From positions 1-16,232 of the forward strand of contig CAYVQU010000121.1 of NCBI GenBank assembly GCA_964453155.1: a DNA stretch of 16,232 nt, in the 5' to 3' direction. The stretch is from CAYVQU01 sp964453155. GTDB lineage: Bacteria > Chloroflexota > Anaerolineae > Anaerolineales > UBA11858. Positions 1 through 6,052 of this stretch are shown one piece after another. The notes under the pieces are model-generated. The model did not search any database and was not told the origin of the DNA. It saw only the letters and a program-made list of their open reading frames with translations. How positions within the stretch are numbered: the first letter of the stretch is position 1; each line of letters starts with the position of its first letter. The translations under genes were made by a program, and so were the position numbers.

Positions 1-51
1 TGTCTTTTTTCGCTTTCAACCTGATAAACTCATCCTACATGTAGGGTAGTG

Positions 52-78
52 AAAACCCGGCATCTTATTGACGCCGGG
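52..78 (-). terminator. Rho-independent terminator of the dedA-like gene
   Basis: Read on the minus strand, a 9-bp stem (CCCGGCGTC with GATGCCGGG, one G-U pair) closes a 5-nt AATAA loop and is followed at once by TTTT. It begins about 10 nt after the DedA stop codon, the expected place for intrinsic termination. Confidence 0.75.
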
Positions 79-87
79 GTGAGTATG

Positions 88-750
88 CTAGGCCTGTTCA
101 GCTTCGGCTTCAAGCTTGGCTTCCTTACGGGCTTTGAAATATTCAAAAACCGGCGGGAGCAGCGAGATGAAGATGATGGCGAAGATCACCAATTCGAAGT
201 TTTTCTGGACGAAAGGCAAATTCCCGAAGAAATAACCCAAAAAGGTGAAGATTCCGACCCAGATAATGCCACCGAATACATTGTAGCTGATGAACTTGGA
301 ATAAGTCATCGAACCAACCCCTGCGATGAAAGGCGCAAAGGTGCGGATAATGGGTACAAAGCGGGCCAAAATGATGGTCTTGCCGCCGTGTTTCTCATAG
401 AAGGCATGGGTTTTATCCATGTACTCCTTCTTGAGCCAGCGGATATTGCCAGAAAAAGCGCGTTCGCCAACGTAGTTGCCAATCCAGTAATTGATGGTGT
501 CGCCAATAATCGCAGCTACGGTCAGCAGACCGAACAATACCCAGGGATCAAGTGATCCCAAAGCGGCGAAACTGCCCGCGGCAAACAACAGGGAATCGCC
601 CGGCAAGAACGGGGTCACAACAAAGCCGGTTTCCATGAAGATGATCAGGAACAGGATGGCGTAGGTCCAGGTGCCATAATCGGCAATGATGGTGGCCAGA
701 TGTTCATCCAGATGCAGGATGAAATCGATTAGAAAAGTGATAATTTCCAT
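88..750 (-). CDS. DedA family (SNARE-associated Golgi / VTT domain) membrane protein
   Basis: A 220-residue integral membrane protein of the DedA family. Members act in the cytoplasmic membrane; several are now linked to lipid (undecaprenyl phosphate or phosphatidylethanolamine) flipping and to proton-dependent membrane homeostasis. The family signature is visible: Glu40 in an ETGxxxxPFLPGDSLLFAAG segment (residues 40-59), then ARFVPIIRTFAPFIAGVG (129-146) with the two conserved arginines Arg130 and Arg136. Hydrophobic segments flank both re-entrant motifs, and the C-terminus is charged (KARKEAKLEAEAEQ). Length is normal for the family. The ATG is preceded by a good Shine-Dalgarno (GAGGAAG, 5-nt gap). 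The gene is monocistronic by layout: its own terminator lies at 52-78 and a 118-nt gap separates it from the gene upstream. The exact substrate cannot be told. Confidence 0.93.
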   Translation of the reverse strand: MEIITFLIDFILHLDEHLATIIADYGTWTYAILFLIIFMETGFVVTPFLPGDSLLFAAGSFAALGSLDPWVLFGLLTVAAIIGDTINYWIGNYVGERAFSGNIRWLKKEYMDKTHAFYEKHGGKTIILARFVPIIRTFAPFIAGVGSMTYSKFISYNVFGGIIWVGIFTFLGYFFGNLPFVQKNFELVIFAIIFISLLPPVFEYFKARKEAKLEAEAEQA

Positions 751-840
751 TTAGACTTCCTCTATGTTTATAGTACCAGCCAAATTAGGCTGTGGATTTA
801 TTGGTTGGCTGTCAACCCAGGGGCCAAAACAGCGGGCCGA

Positions 841-846
841 ATTATA
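841..846 (-). promoter_or_regulatory. Candidate -10 box for the dedA-like gene
   Basis: A perfect TATAAT is present on the minus strand about 90 nt upstream of the DedA start. No convincing -35 hexamer lies 16-18 nt further upstream, so this is a weak call. A TTGACA at 810-815 (minus) has no partner -10 at usable spacing. Confidence 0.3.
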
Positions 847-868
847 CCCTATGATGGTGCTATATAGC

Positions 869-2092
869 CTATCTCAGGTTACGATTACATCCCAAAAGCA
901 GGATAAATCCCCCAATAACCAATATAATGAACCCCAGTGGGGCCGCAGTGCCAATATTGATCAGACTTTGGGGATAATTGGTGTCGGCCGGTAAAAATTC
1001 AGGGATGATTGACAAAATTACCAAACCATTCCATAGTCCATGAATGACGACCGCCGTTAAAAAGGTCACCGCCAACCGGATATAACGATTTTCGGTCCAG
1101 GCCAGGGCCAGGGCCCAGCCCGTCAACCCCGTGGTCAGAATGTGGATCATCGTCGTTCCTAACCGGGCCAGGATAACGAAACTCCACTCTTCTCCGGAGC
1201 TGGCTGAGAGCGTGAAATTTTCGAACAAGGCGAATCCGGCCCCGCTGAGAACCCCCGCGGCAAACCCTTGCACCGGGGTTGGTTTGCGCCCCACCAATAG
1301 CCACACCCCAATCGGTTTGAATAGCTCTTCAACCAAGGGAACCAAAACTGCCCCCATGATCAGCCCCGCATACATTGTTATGGGACGGTTCAAGAGGGGT
1401 TCAAAGAATGCGATGATTTGGTCAGGAGGTAAATCGGGGTTGTTGATTATTTCTTCGGAGAAATTCATCAGGTCGGCAGCAAAAAGAGGATCTTGAGACA
1501 AATAGCCCATTCCCAGGATAGCTACCAGAAGGACCAGGATCAACTCGGCCACGATACTAAAAAAGGGCGCCAGCACGAGTCCGACCCCAAAGATGCCCCA
1601 TCCACGTTGACTCGAACCCACCGACAAGCCTTTTAGGGCTAATGAAAGGAGCCACAATACCGAAATGCCTATTGCCAAAATGTGCAAAACTGGCAAAGTC
1701 AGCACTGCGATCACCGGTATTTGGGCCAATGTATACCCTAACCCCAGAATAAACGGTAAGCCCAGAATCACCCATCCTGGGCGCCGGACCCTGAATTGAA
1801 ACGGCAGGGGTTGATTCAGAATTCGACTGAGGGCCAACCCGGCGGATGGCAATAAAAGAACCCCGCCAAAAGCCATTCCAGCCCCGGTCATTACCAGCGG
1901 CAGGGCCACGGTCGCCCCCGCCGCGTCGGTAGGGGCCGTTATGATCGAACTCAGGCCCATGAATCCGAGCATTAAGGCGAATCCCCATAAGGTCAGTGCG
2001 GAGAGCAAACTAAACGCCAATTGCCAAACAGACGGTTGGTGGATTTTGGACTGCGGATTTTGGATTTCGGATTGGGGAGGAGGGTTGGTCAT
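869..2092 (-). CDS. PrsW-type intramembrane metalloprotease
   Basis: A 407-residue polytopic membrane protein carrying the three motifs of PrsW (peptidase family M82) glutamic-type/metal-dependent membrane proteases: EELFK at residues 255-259, FENF around Glu291-Asn292, and His317 in HILTTGLTGWA, followed by HGLWNG (His351). PrsW in Bacillus subtilis cleaves the anti-sigma factor RsiW; the target here is unknown, and no sigma/anti-sigma pair lies nearby. About eight hydrophobic segments are seen. The first 18 codons are oddly polar (PPPQSEIQNPQSKI) because they run through a heptamer DNA repeat (2041-2075), and no Shine-Dalgarno precedes the ATG. The real start may therefore lie further in, for example a TTG near residue 25. 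The motif-bearing region is secure; the N-terminus is not. Confidence 0.85.
   Translation of the reverse strand: MTNPPPQSEIQNPQSKIHQPSVWQLAFSLLSALTLWGFALMLGFMGLSSIITAPTDAAGATVALPLVMTGAGMAFGGVLLLPSAGLALSRILNQPLPFQFRVRRPGWVILGLPFILGLGYTLAQIPVIAVLTLPVLHILAIGISVLWLLSLALKGLSVGSSQRGWGIFGVGLVLAPFFSIVAELILVLLVAILGMGYLSQDPLFAADLMNFSEEIINNPDLPPDQIIAFFEPLLNRPITMYAGLIMGAVLVPLVEELFKPIGVWLLVGRKPTPVQGFAAGVLSGAGFALFENFTLSASSGEEWSFVILARLGTTMIHILTTGLTGWALALAWTENRYIRLAVTFLTAVVIHGLWNGLVILSIIPEFLPADTNYPQSLINIGTAAPLGFIILVIGGFILLLGCNRNLR
2041..2075. repeat. Heptamer direct repeat, GGATTNN x5
   Basis: Five contiguous 7-bp units begin at 2041, 2048, 2055, 2062 and 2069 (GGATTTT, GGACTGC, GGATTTT, GGATTTC, GGATTGG). 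They are translated as the first codons of the PrsW-like gene. The same GGATTNN unit reappears in the inverted repeat between two tRNA genes at 5268-5330. Such heptamer arrays resemble short tandemly repeated sequences known from cyanobacteria and other bacteria. Confidence 0.8.
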
Positions 2093-2125
2093 AGGTAAGG
2101 TTTGCCTTGTTATCTGGCAATGTGA

Positions 2126-2167
2126 AACCGTGCAGCAAGAATCTGGCCAGATTCATACTGCACGGTT
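2126..2167. repeat. 42-bp near-perfect palindrome
   Basis: Two 21-nt arms (2126-2146 and 2147-2167) are inverted copies with two mismatches and no spacer; the centre is AATCTGGCCAGATT. It lies 6 nt after the stop codon of the DsbA-cyclophilin gene. It could help end or stabilise that transcript, but no clear T-run follows on the minus strand, so I call it a palindrome rather than a terminator. Confidence 0.75.
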
Positions 2168-2173
2168 CAGGTT

Positions 2174-3538
2174 CTATTTTTCTTCAATTGTGATGGCAAT
2201 GATCTCATCACCCGGTAGCAGGTTGCCGCCCTGAGATGGATCGCGTGGCGTAATGCCGCGCACCACATCCATGCCGTTCCGAACTTCACCGAAGATGGTG
2301 TAGCTCCCGTTTAGGTTGGGAATCGCCGCGTAGGTGATAAAGAATTGACTGCCATTGGTATCCGCCCCAGAGTTCGCCATTGCCAGTAACCCTTCCCGGT
2401 CAAAGATTAGATCGGGGTTGGTTTCATTTTTGAAAGCATAACCAGGACCGCCCAGTCCTGAACCAGAGGGGTCTCCAGCCTGGGCAACGAACCCCGGCAG
2501 CACGCGATGGAAGGTGACCCCATCAAACCAGCCATTTTGGGCCAGAAAGACGAAACTGTTGACTGTCAGCGGGGCGACATCGGGGAACAGCTCGATTTCT
2601 ACAGTTCCAGCAGCTAATTCGATGGTCGCAATGTACTGCTTGAGTGGATCAATGACAATTGGCGGACATTCAGTGTATTGAATCTCCTGAAGCTTGGTAA
2701 CCTCGAGAATTGCCCCGATATTGGCCGAATCAACGGGGCCTTGATAGGGGGCGCCATTCAACACAAAGAAAGGAGTACCAGGGATACCGATCTGTTGACC
2801 AAATTCCCAGGTTTCGTTGGCATATGCGACCGTGCCTTCGGCGGTCAAGTCAGTTTCGAAGTCAGCTTCATTAAGTCCCACAAAAGGAGCCGCTGTATTC
2901 ACTAACCAGGTTTGGAATTCTTCAACCGATAGGGGGGACCAGATGGCCTGATTTTGGTAGAGATAGTCGTGCATCTCCCAGAACATGCCTTGCAAACCTG
3001 CGGCTTCGCTGGCTTGGGTAGAGAGCAGCGCTTTGTCATGGATGGATACGAGGGGGAAGTGGCGGTAAATAACGCGGACGTCTTTCGGATAATCAGCTTT
3101 GAGCTGCGCTAACACGAGCGCAGTTTGGGCACAGTACGGTCACTGGAAGTCGCCATACTCGATGATGGTGATGGCGGCATCTGTAGGGCCAGCCACCCAA
3201 TCGTCATCTTGGACAGCAAAAAGTTCGGCGTATTGAGCCGGGGGGTCAGGGAGAGCACTAACAACAGTACATTCGCTGACCAATTCGGTCGCGGCGGTTT
3301 CGGCACCGGAACCACTATCTGAATCGGCTGCGGCACTCGCCTCAACTTCCGTTGGCGTGGGTTCTGGAGGCGATTTTTGACCTTCAGTTTCGGCATCTGC
3401 GTTGACTTCGGCCACAATTTCGGCCGTTGGCGCGGCCGCCTCGGTTGCCGATACCTCAGATTCCGAGACTTGTTCGGCTCCGGTGCAGGCTGCTAATAAG
3501 AACGCGGCCAGTACCAATAATGTTAGGGTTTTTTTCAT
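2174..3538 (-). CDS. Predicted selenoprotein lipoprotein: DsbA-like thioredoxin domain fused to cyclophilin (in-frame TGA = Sec133)
   Basis: One 454-residue protein if the TGA at 3140-3142 is read as selenocysteine. Residues 1-18 form a lipoprotein signal with lipobox LAAC (Cys18), then comes a Ser/Glu/Ala-rich linker to about residue 95. The thioredoxin/DsbA-like domain follows: EYGDFQ-Sec133-PYC136, a helical insert, and the cis-proline loop GTPF (Pro256). From about residue 302 to the end is a cyclophilin domain with FHRVLPGFVAQAGD and SQFF, which keep the catalytic Arg, Phe and Gln. The protein should sit outside the membrane and combine thiol-disulfide exchange with prolyl isomerisation in protein folding. 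Both halves are in the same frame, with family-typical sequence right up to and right after the TGA. A SECIS-like hairpin follows at 3104-3123. The start ATG has a GGAGAA Shine-Dalgarno. Alternative readings: a nonsense mutation or a sequencing error changing Cys TGT/TGC to TGA. Confidence 0.85.
3104..3123 (-). promoter_or_regulatory. Candidate bacterial SECIS element
   Basis: Read as mRNA, CUGCGCU and AGCGCAG form a perfect 7-bp stem around the 6-nt loop CGUGUU. The loop starts 23 nt after the UGA, and a G is the second loop base. These agree with the published bacterial SECIS pattern: a stem of at least 4 bp, a short apical loop with G among its first two bases, and about 16-37 nt from UGA to loop. 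The hairpin lies inside the coding region, as it must in bacteria. A database-free reading cannot show SelB binding. Confidence 0.7.
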
Positions 3539-3560
3539 GGGTTCTCCAATAATTTAATCA

Positions 3561-3597
3561 CGAATGCCGCTAATTAGCGAATGTCGCGAATTTTGAT
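3561..3597. repeat. GCGAAT/TTAGCG-type palindromic repeat
   Basis: A perfect 12-bp palindrome CGCTAATTAGCG (3568-3579) is flanked by CGAATG and CGAATT words. The same vocabulary builds the larger inverted repeat at 13609-13669. It lies in the 113-nt gap upstream of the selenoprotein gene start; nothing else recognisable is in that gap apart from the Shine-Dalgarno. Confidence 0.6.
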
Positions 3598-3651
3598 TCT
3601 GAACGAAAGATTCTTCCAGAAAAACATCCGGCAATTTTACCAGGATATGAA

Positions 3652-4941
3652 TTACTCCACCGCGCCTAATAATTGGTCTAAGCTCCACATCCAAGAGACG
3701 CGGTTGATGAACGTAGCAAGATCGGGGCTGTGGGCGCGTAAGGCCCGGATGGCATCCCCGATGGGGTCTTCGGCAGCCCCCGCCGCCCCCCCGGGAACGT
3801 CGGCATAAGCCCCATAAAAGGCAAAATAGGCCTGGTTGAGTTTGCGAATGCGGTAGCCGTTTTCCCACAAATACTGCCGCCGGTTTTCCATATAAGCCTC
3901 CGCGGCCTCGATCTGACCTGCAGCTAACATTTCGTCGGTTGTGATCCGAGTTTCGTGCATCTCAGCCCGAAAATCAAAAACAGGGGGTTCAGGATCAGTT
4001 ACTGCGGGGGGTAGTTCTTCTTTCGGTGGTGGTGTGGGAGGTACATGCTCAGGATAATAGCGCGCGATTAAGGCCGCACCAATCTCTTTGTCGGCAAGAT
4101 TGGCAACGGTTTCGTTGATGATTCGCAGTTCGGGGCTGGTACCGTAGCTCAACCCCAAGGGCCGCAGGGTCAGGTAATTATGAATCCATTCATGGGCGAC
4201 AACCTCGGCCAGCCAGTTGATATTGGTGGTCTCCATGACCATGGTGGGGTACAAGCCAATCCCCCCGACATCGACTACCAGGGACGAAACATCCAGAGCA
4301 TTATCTACCTGAACTTCGAGGGCATTCCGCTCATCAAGAGGCATGCCAGGGGTGAGGGAGGCCGAATCGCGGCGTTCAATAACTTGCCGCGGTGAGATTA
4401 CTATGGAAACTGGCAAGGGTGTCACGTGGTAGAGCACCGGGGGAACCGGCTGTCCTCCTAAAGTCAGACCAAGGTCGGCTACGATCGTGCTGACTTGATG
4501 TTGAAGGATGGCCTCAGCGATTGGGGCTAGATTTTTCCGCTGCTGATAGAGATTGTCTAATTCGGAACGAATATCCTGAGAAGCAGATTCAAACTCCTGA
4601 ATGTTAGGATCGGCGTAGATATCGTTCAACGCCCTTTCCCCCTGGCGAATTGCCGCGATAATGTGAAGATAATCCAACACGACTTGGGGCTGATCGGCAC
4701 TAGGAATGTGATCCACCACCCCCAGGCCCATTTGCCCGGCTTTCAACCAGGCGGCTTGCCAGGTCCAGGTAACATAGTTAAACTCCATGTGGCGTGTGAA
4801 AGCGCGGAGTTGTTCATCTTGATCGGAGGGAGCAATATCGCTGCGAGTAATCCCAAATATTCCGACGATAATGATGATCCCCAGCCAAGTATAGCGTCTG
4901 AAGTTGGCGTATCCAGTTTTCAGCCTATTCAGGAGTGACAT
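3652..4941 (-). CDS. Membrane-anchored HExxH zinc metallopeptidase, family not recognised
   Basis: A 429-residue protein with an N-terminal membrane anchor (about residues 17-31, WLGIIIIVGIFGI) after a positively charged stretch, so the bulk should lie outside the cell. The catalytic signature is His250-Glu251-Trp-Ile-His254 in VVAHEWIHNYL, followed 22 residues later by Asn276-Glu277 in NETVANLADKEIG. This fits a gluzincin-like zinc site with Glu277 as third ligand. A Pro-rich linker (about 300-320) separates a C-terminal helical part ending FYGAYADVPGG and a hydrophobic tail. I do not recognise a named family; there is some resemblance in layout to predicted aminopeptidases of the DUF2265 kind. 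I chose the ATG at 4941, since further upstream the frame runs antisense through two tRNA genes. No strong Shine-Dalgarno is seen. The neighbour downstream is the exported folding factor, so a role in envelope protein quality control is possible but unproven. Confidence 0.8.
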   Translation of the reverse strand: MSLLNRLKTGYANFRRYTWLGIIIIVGIFGITRSDIAPSDQDEQLRAFTRHMEFNYVTWTWQAAWLKAGQMGLGVVDHIPSADQPQVVLDYLHIIAAIRQGERALNDIYADPNIQEFESASQDIRSELDNLYQQRKNLAPIAEAILQHQVSTIVADLGLTLGGQPVPPVLYHVTPLPVSIVISPRQVIERRDSASLTPGMPLDERNALEVQVDNALDVSSLVVDVGGIGLYPTMVMETTNINWLAEVVAHEWIHNYLTLRPLGLSYGTSPELRIINETVANLADKEIGAALIARYYPEHVPPTPPPKEELPPAVTDPEPPVFDFRAEMHETRITTDEMLAAGQIEAAEAYMENRRQYLWENGYRIRKLNQAYFAFYGAYADVPGGAAGAAEDPIGDAIRALRAHSPDLATFINRVSWMWSLDQLLGAVE

Positions 4942-5014
4942 AACGAGTGGGATTGTATCATAGGGGGTGGATCGTTCTATGAAATTGGAATGAGAATGAA
5001 AAGGAGATTTTTTC

Positions 5015-5043
5015 TTGACAATCCTGCGGGGCGCGAGTAAAAT
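5015..5043 (+). promoter_or_regulatory. Sigma70-type promoter of the tRNA cluster
   Basis: A perfect -35 TTGACA (5015-5020), a 17-nt spacer and the -10 TAAAAT (5038-5043) lie about 33 nt upstream of tRNA-Phe. The spacer is G+C-rich (GGGGCGCG), resembling a stringent-control discriminator in composition, although it lies between the boxes. It is the best promoter in the window. Confidence 0.85.
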
Positions 5044-5075
5044 TCTGCCTGCCTTGAAAAAGGTGTGCGTGAAGG

Positions 5076-5148
5076 GCCGAGATAGCTCAGTTGGTAGAGC
5101 ACTCGACTGAAAATTGAGGTGTCCCCGGTTCAATTCCGGGTCTCGGCA
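5076..5148 (+). tRNA. tRNA-Phe (GAA)
   Basis: A 73-nt cloverleaf. The acceptor arms GCCGAGA/TCTCGGC pair fully, the D-arm is GCTC/GAGC, the anticodon loop CTGAAAA carries GAA, and the T-arm is CCCGG-TTCAATT-CCGGG. The discriminator base is A, and CCA is not encoded. Confidence 0.96.
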
Positions 5149-5190
5149 CTCTCGGTTTAGACCGATAAATGTGGGCTTTACCGATTTTTT

Positions 5191-5262
5191 GCGGGCGTAG
5201 TTAAGTGGTATAACGTCTGCTTGCCAAGCAGAAGGCCATGGGTTCGAATCCCATCGCCCGCT
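5191..5262 (+). tRNA. tRNA-Gly (GCC)
   Basis: A 72-nt cloverleaf with acceptor GCGGGCG/CGCCCGC, anticodon stem TCTGC/GCAGA with loop TTGCCAA (anticodon GCC), and T-loop TTCGAAT. The discriminator is T and CCA is not encoded. The 42-nt spacer before it holds a small TCGGT/ACCGA hairpin and a T6 run directly before the tRNA. Confidence 0.96.
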
Positions 5263-5267
5263 CAAAC

Positions 5268-5330
5268 GAATGCGGATTGGGGATTGCTGAATACGGAAGC
5301 ACCGAGTTCACCAATCCGCAATCCGCATTC
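5268..5330. repeat. Inverted heptamer repeat between tRNA genes
   Basis: The 19-nt arms at 5268-5286 and 5312-5330 are inverted copies with one mismatch around a 25-nt loop. Each arm is built from GGATTGN heptamers, the same unit as at 2041-2075. In the tRNA precursor it would fold into a hairpin between tRNA-Gly and tRNA-Cys. Confidence 0.85.
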
Positions 5331-5339
5331 TTGATTTAT

Positions 5340-5410
<71 letters not shown>

Positions 5411-5418
5411 CAAAACGA

Positions 5419-5449
5419 GACCAGTCCAATTTGGATTGGTCTTTTTTTT
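5419..5449 (+). terminator. Rho-independent terminator of the tRNA cluster
   Basis: GACCAGTCC pairs with GGATTGGTC (9 bp, one G-U) around an AATT loop and is followed by eight T residues. It directly follows tRNA-Cys, so the three tRNAs form one transcription unit with the promoter at 5015-5043. Confidence 0.92.
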
Positions 5450-5590
5450 CTGGAGAAATAATGTCTGAGGTGATCCGCTAATGAATACTGGATTTAGGCC
5501 GGCAGCGGCTGCTCAATTTTGCTATTCGGAACCCGTGACTTGTTGGTAGAATAAGGTGTCTCTCTTGATTACCAGTTTTCCAATAAAACC

Positions 5591-6052
5591 ATGAATATTC
5601 TCCCCGTATTCCAAAACAAAGTTTTATTGATCGCTCTCAGTGCCTGGGCAATCGCTCAAGTTTTAAAAGTACCCCTAAACTTTGTACGCGTCCGGGAATG
5701 GGATTGGTCACTATTGCTGCGCGCGGGGGGAATGCCAAGTTCACATTCGGCTTTGGTCGCGGCTACCGCTCATGGGCTTGGGTTGTTCCATGGCTTTGAA
5801 ACGCCCGTTTTTGCAGTGGCTGTCACCTTGGCGGTGATTGTTATATATGATGCCACAGGTGTACGCCGGCAGGCCGGTAAACACGCCCAAAGGATCAACG
5901 CCATCATTGCTGACTTGCGCAGCGGGCGGCCTCACTGGCATGAAATGGAAGAGCAACTCAAAGAAGTTTTAGGTCATACCCCCTTGGAAGCCATGTGGGG
6001 CACAATTTTAGGGATTGTGATCGCCCAACTCGGTTGGTGGCTTTGGTATTAG
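5591..6052 (+). CDS. Divergent PAP2 family protein (DUF212, YuiD-like)
   Basis: A 153-residue membrane protein of the DUF212 (Pfam PF02681) group, distantly related to PAP2 phosphatases. Its motifs are clear: NKVLLIALSAWAIAQVLKV at the N-terminus, GGMPSSHSA at 46-54 (equivalent to the PAP2 PSGH-type motif), YDATGVRRQAGKHA at 86-99, and LKEVLGHTPLE before a last membrane segment. About four hydrophobic segments are visible. The biochemical role of the family is not settled; a lipid-phosphate phosphatase is suggested only by remote similarity. The start ATG lacks a good Shine-Dalgarno but matches the family N-terminus. The 141-nt gap after the tRNA terminator shows no clear promoter. Its TAG stop overlaps the TAA stop of the converging reductoisomerase-like gene by 3 bases. 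Confidence 0.9.
   Translation: MNILPVFQNKVLLIALSAWAIAQVLKVPLNFVRVREWDWSLLLRAGGMPSSHSALVAATAHGLGLFHGFETPVFAVAVTLAVIVIYDATGVRRQAGKHAQRINAIIADLRSGRPHWHEMEEQLKEVLGHTPLEAMWGTILGIVIAQLGWWLWY

Noticed and set aside
34..45. CCTACATGTAGG palindrome near the left edge
   Set aside because: A 12-bp palindrome on its own, beyond the dedA terminator, with no partner feature; could be chance or an operator of a gene outside the window.
49..555. Plus-strand reading frame opposite DedA
   Set aside because: It is antisense to a clear DedA gene, has a charged low-quality composition and no recognisable domain.
2174..3115. Separate cyclophilin gene starting at a GTG
   Set aside because: The GTG lies inside the thioredoxin fold just after PYCAQTAL, has no Shine-Dalgarno and would leave half a domain. 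It is explained better as the part of the selenoprotein after the TGA.
3140..3142. TGA read as tryptophan through an altered genetic code
   Set aside because: Other genes here use TGG for Trp, and Trp would not fit the first position of a CxxC redox motif.
5152..5190. Attenuator or terminator between tRNA-Phe and tRNA-Gly
   Set aside because: TCGGT can pair with either of two ACCGA copies and a T6 run follows the second, but the loop would be long and the Ts abut tRNA-Gly; more likely spacer sequence.
4942..5265. Long N-terminal extension of the HExxH peptidase
   Set aside because: This part of the frame is antisense to tRNA-Phe and tRNA-Gly and their promoter; the translated text is tRNA-derived.
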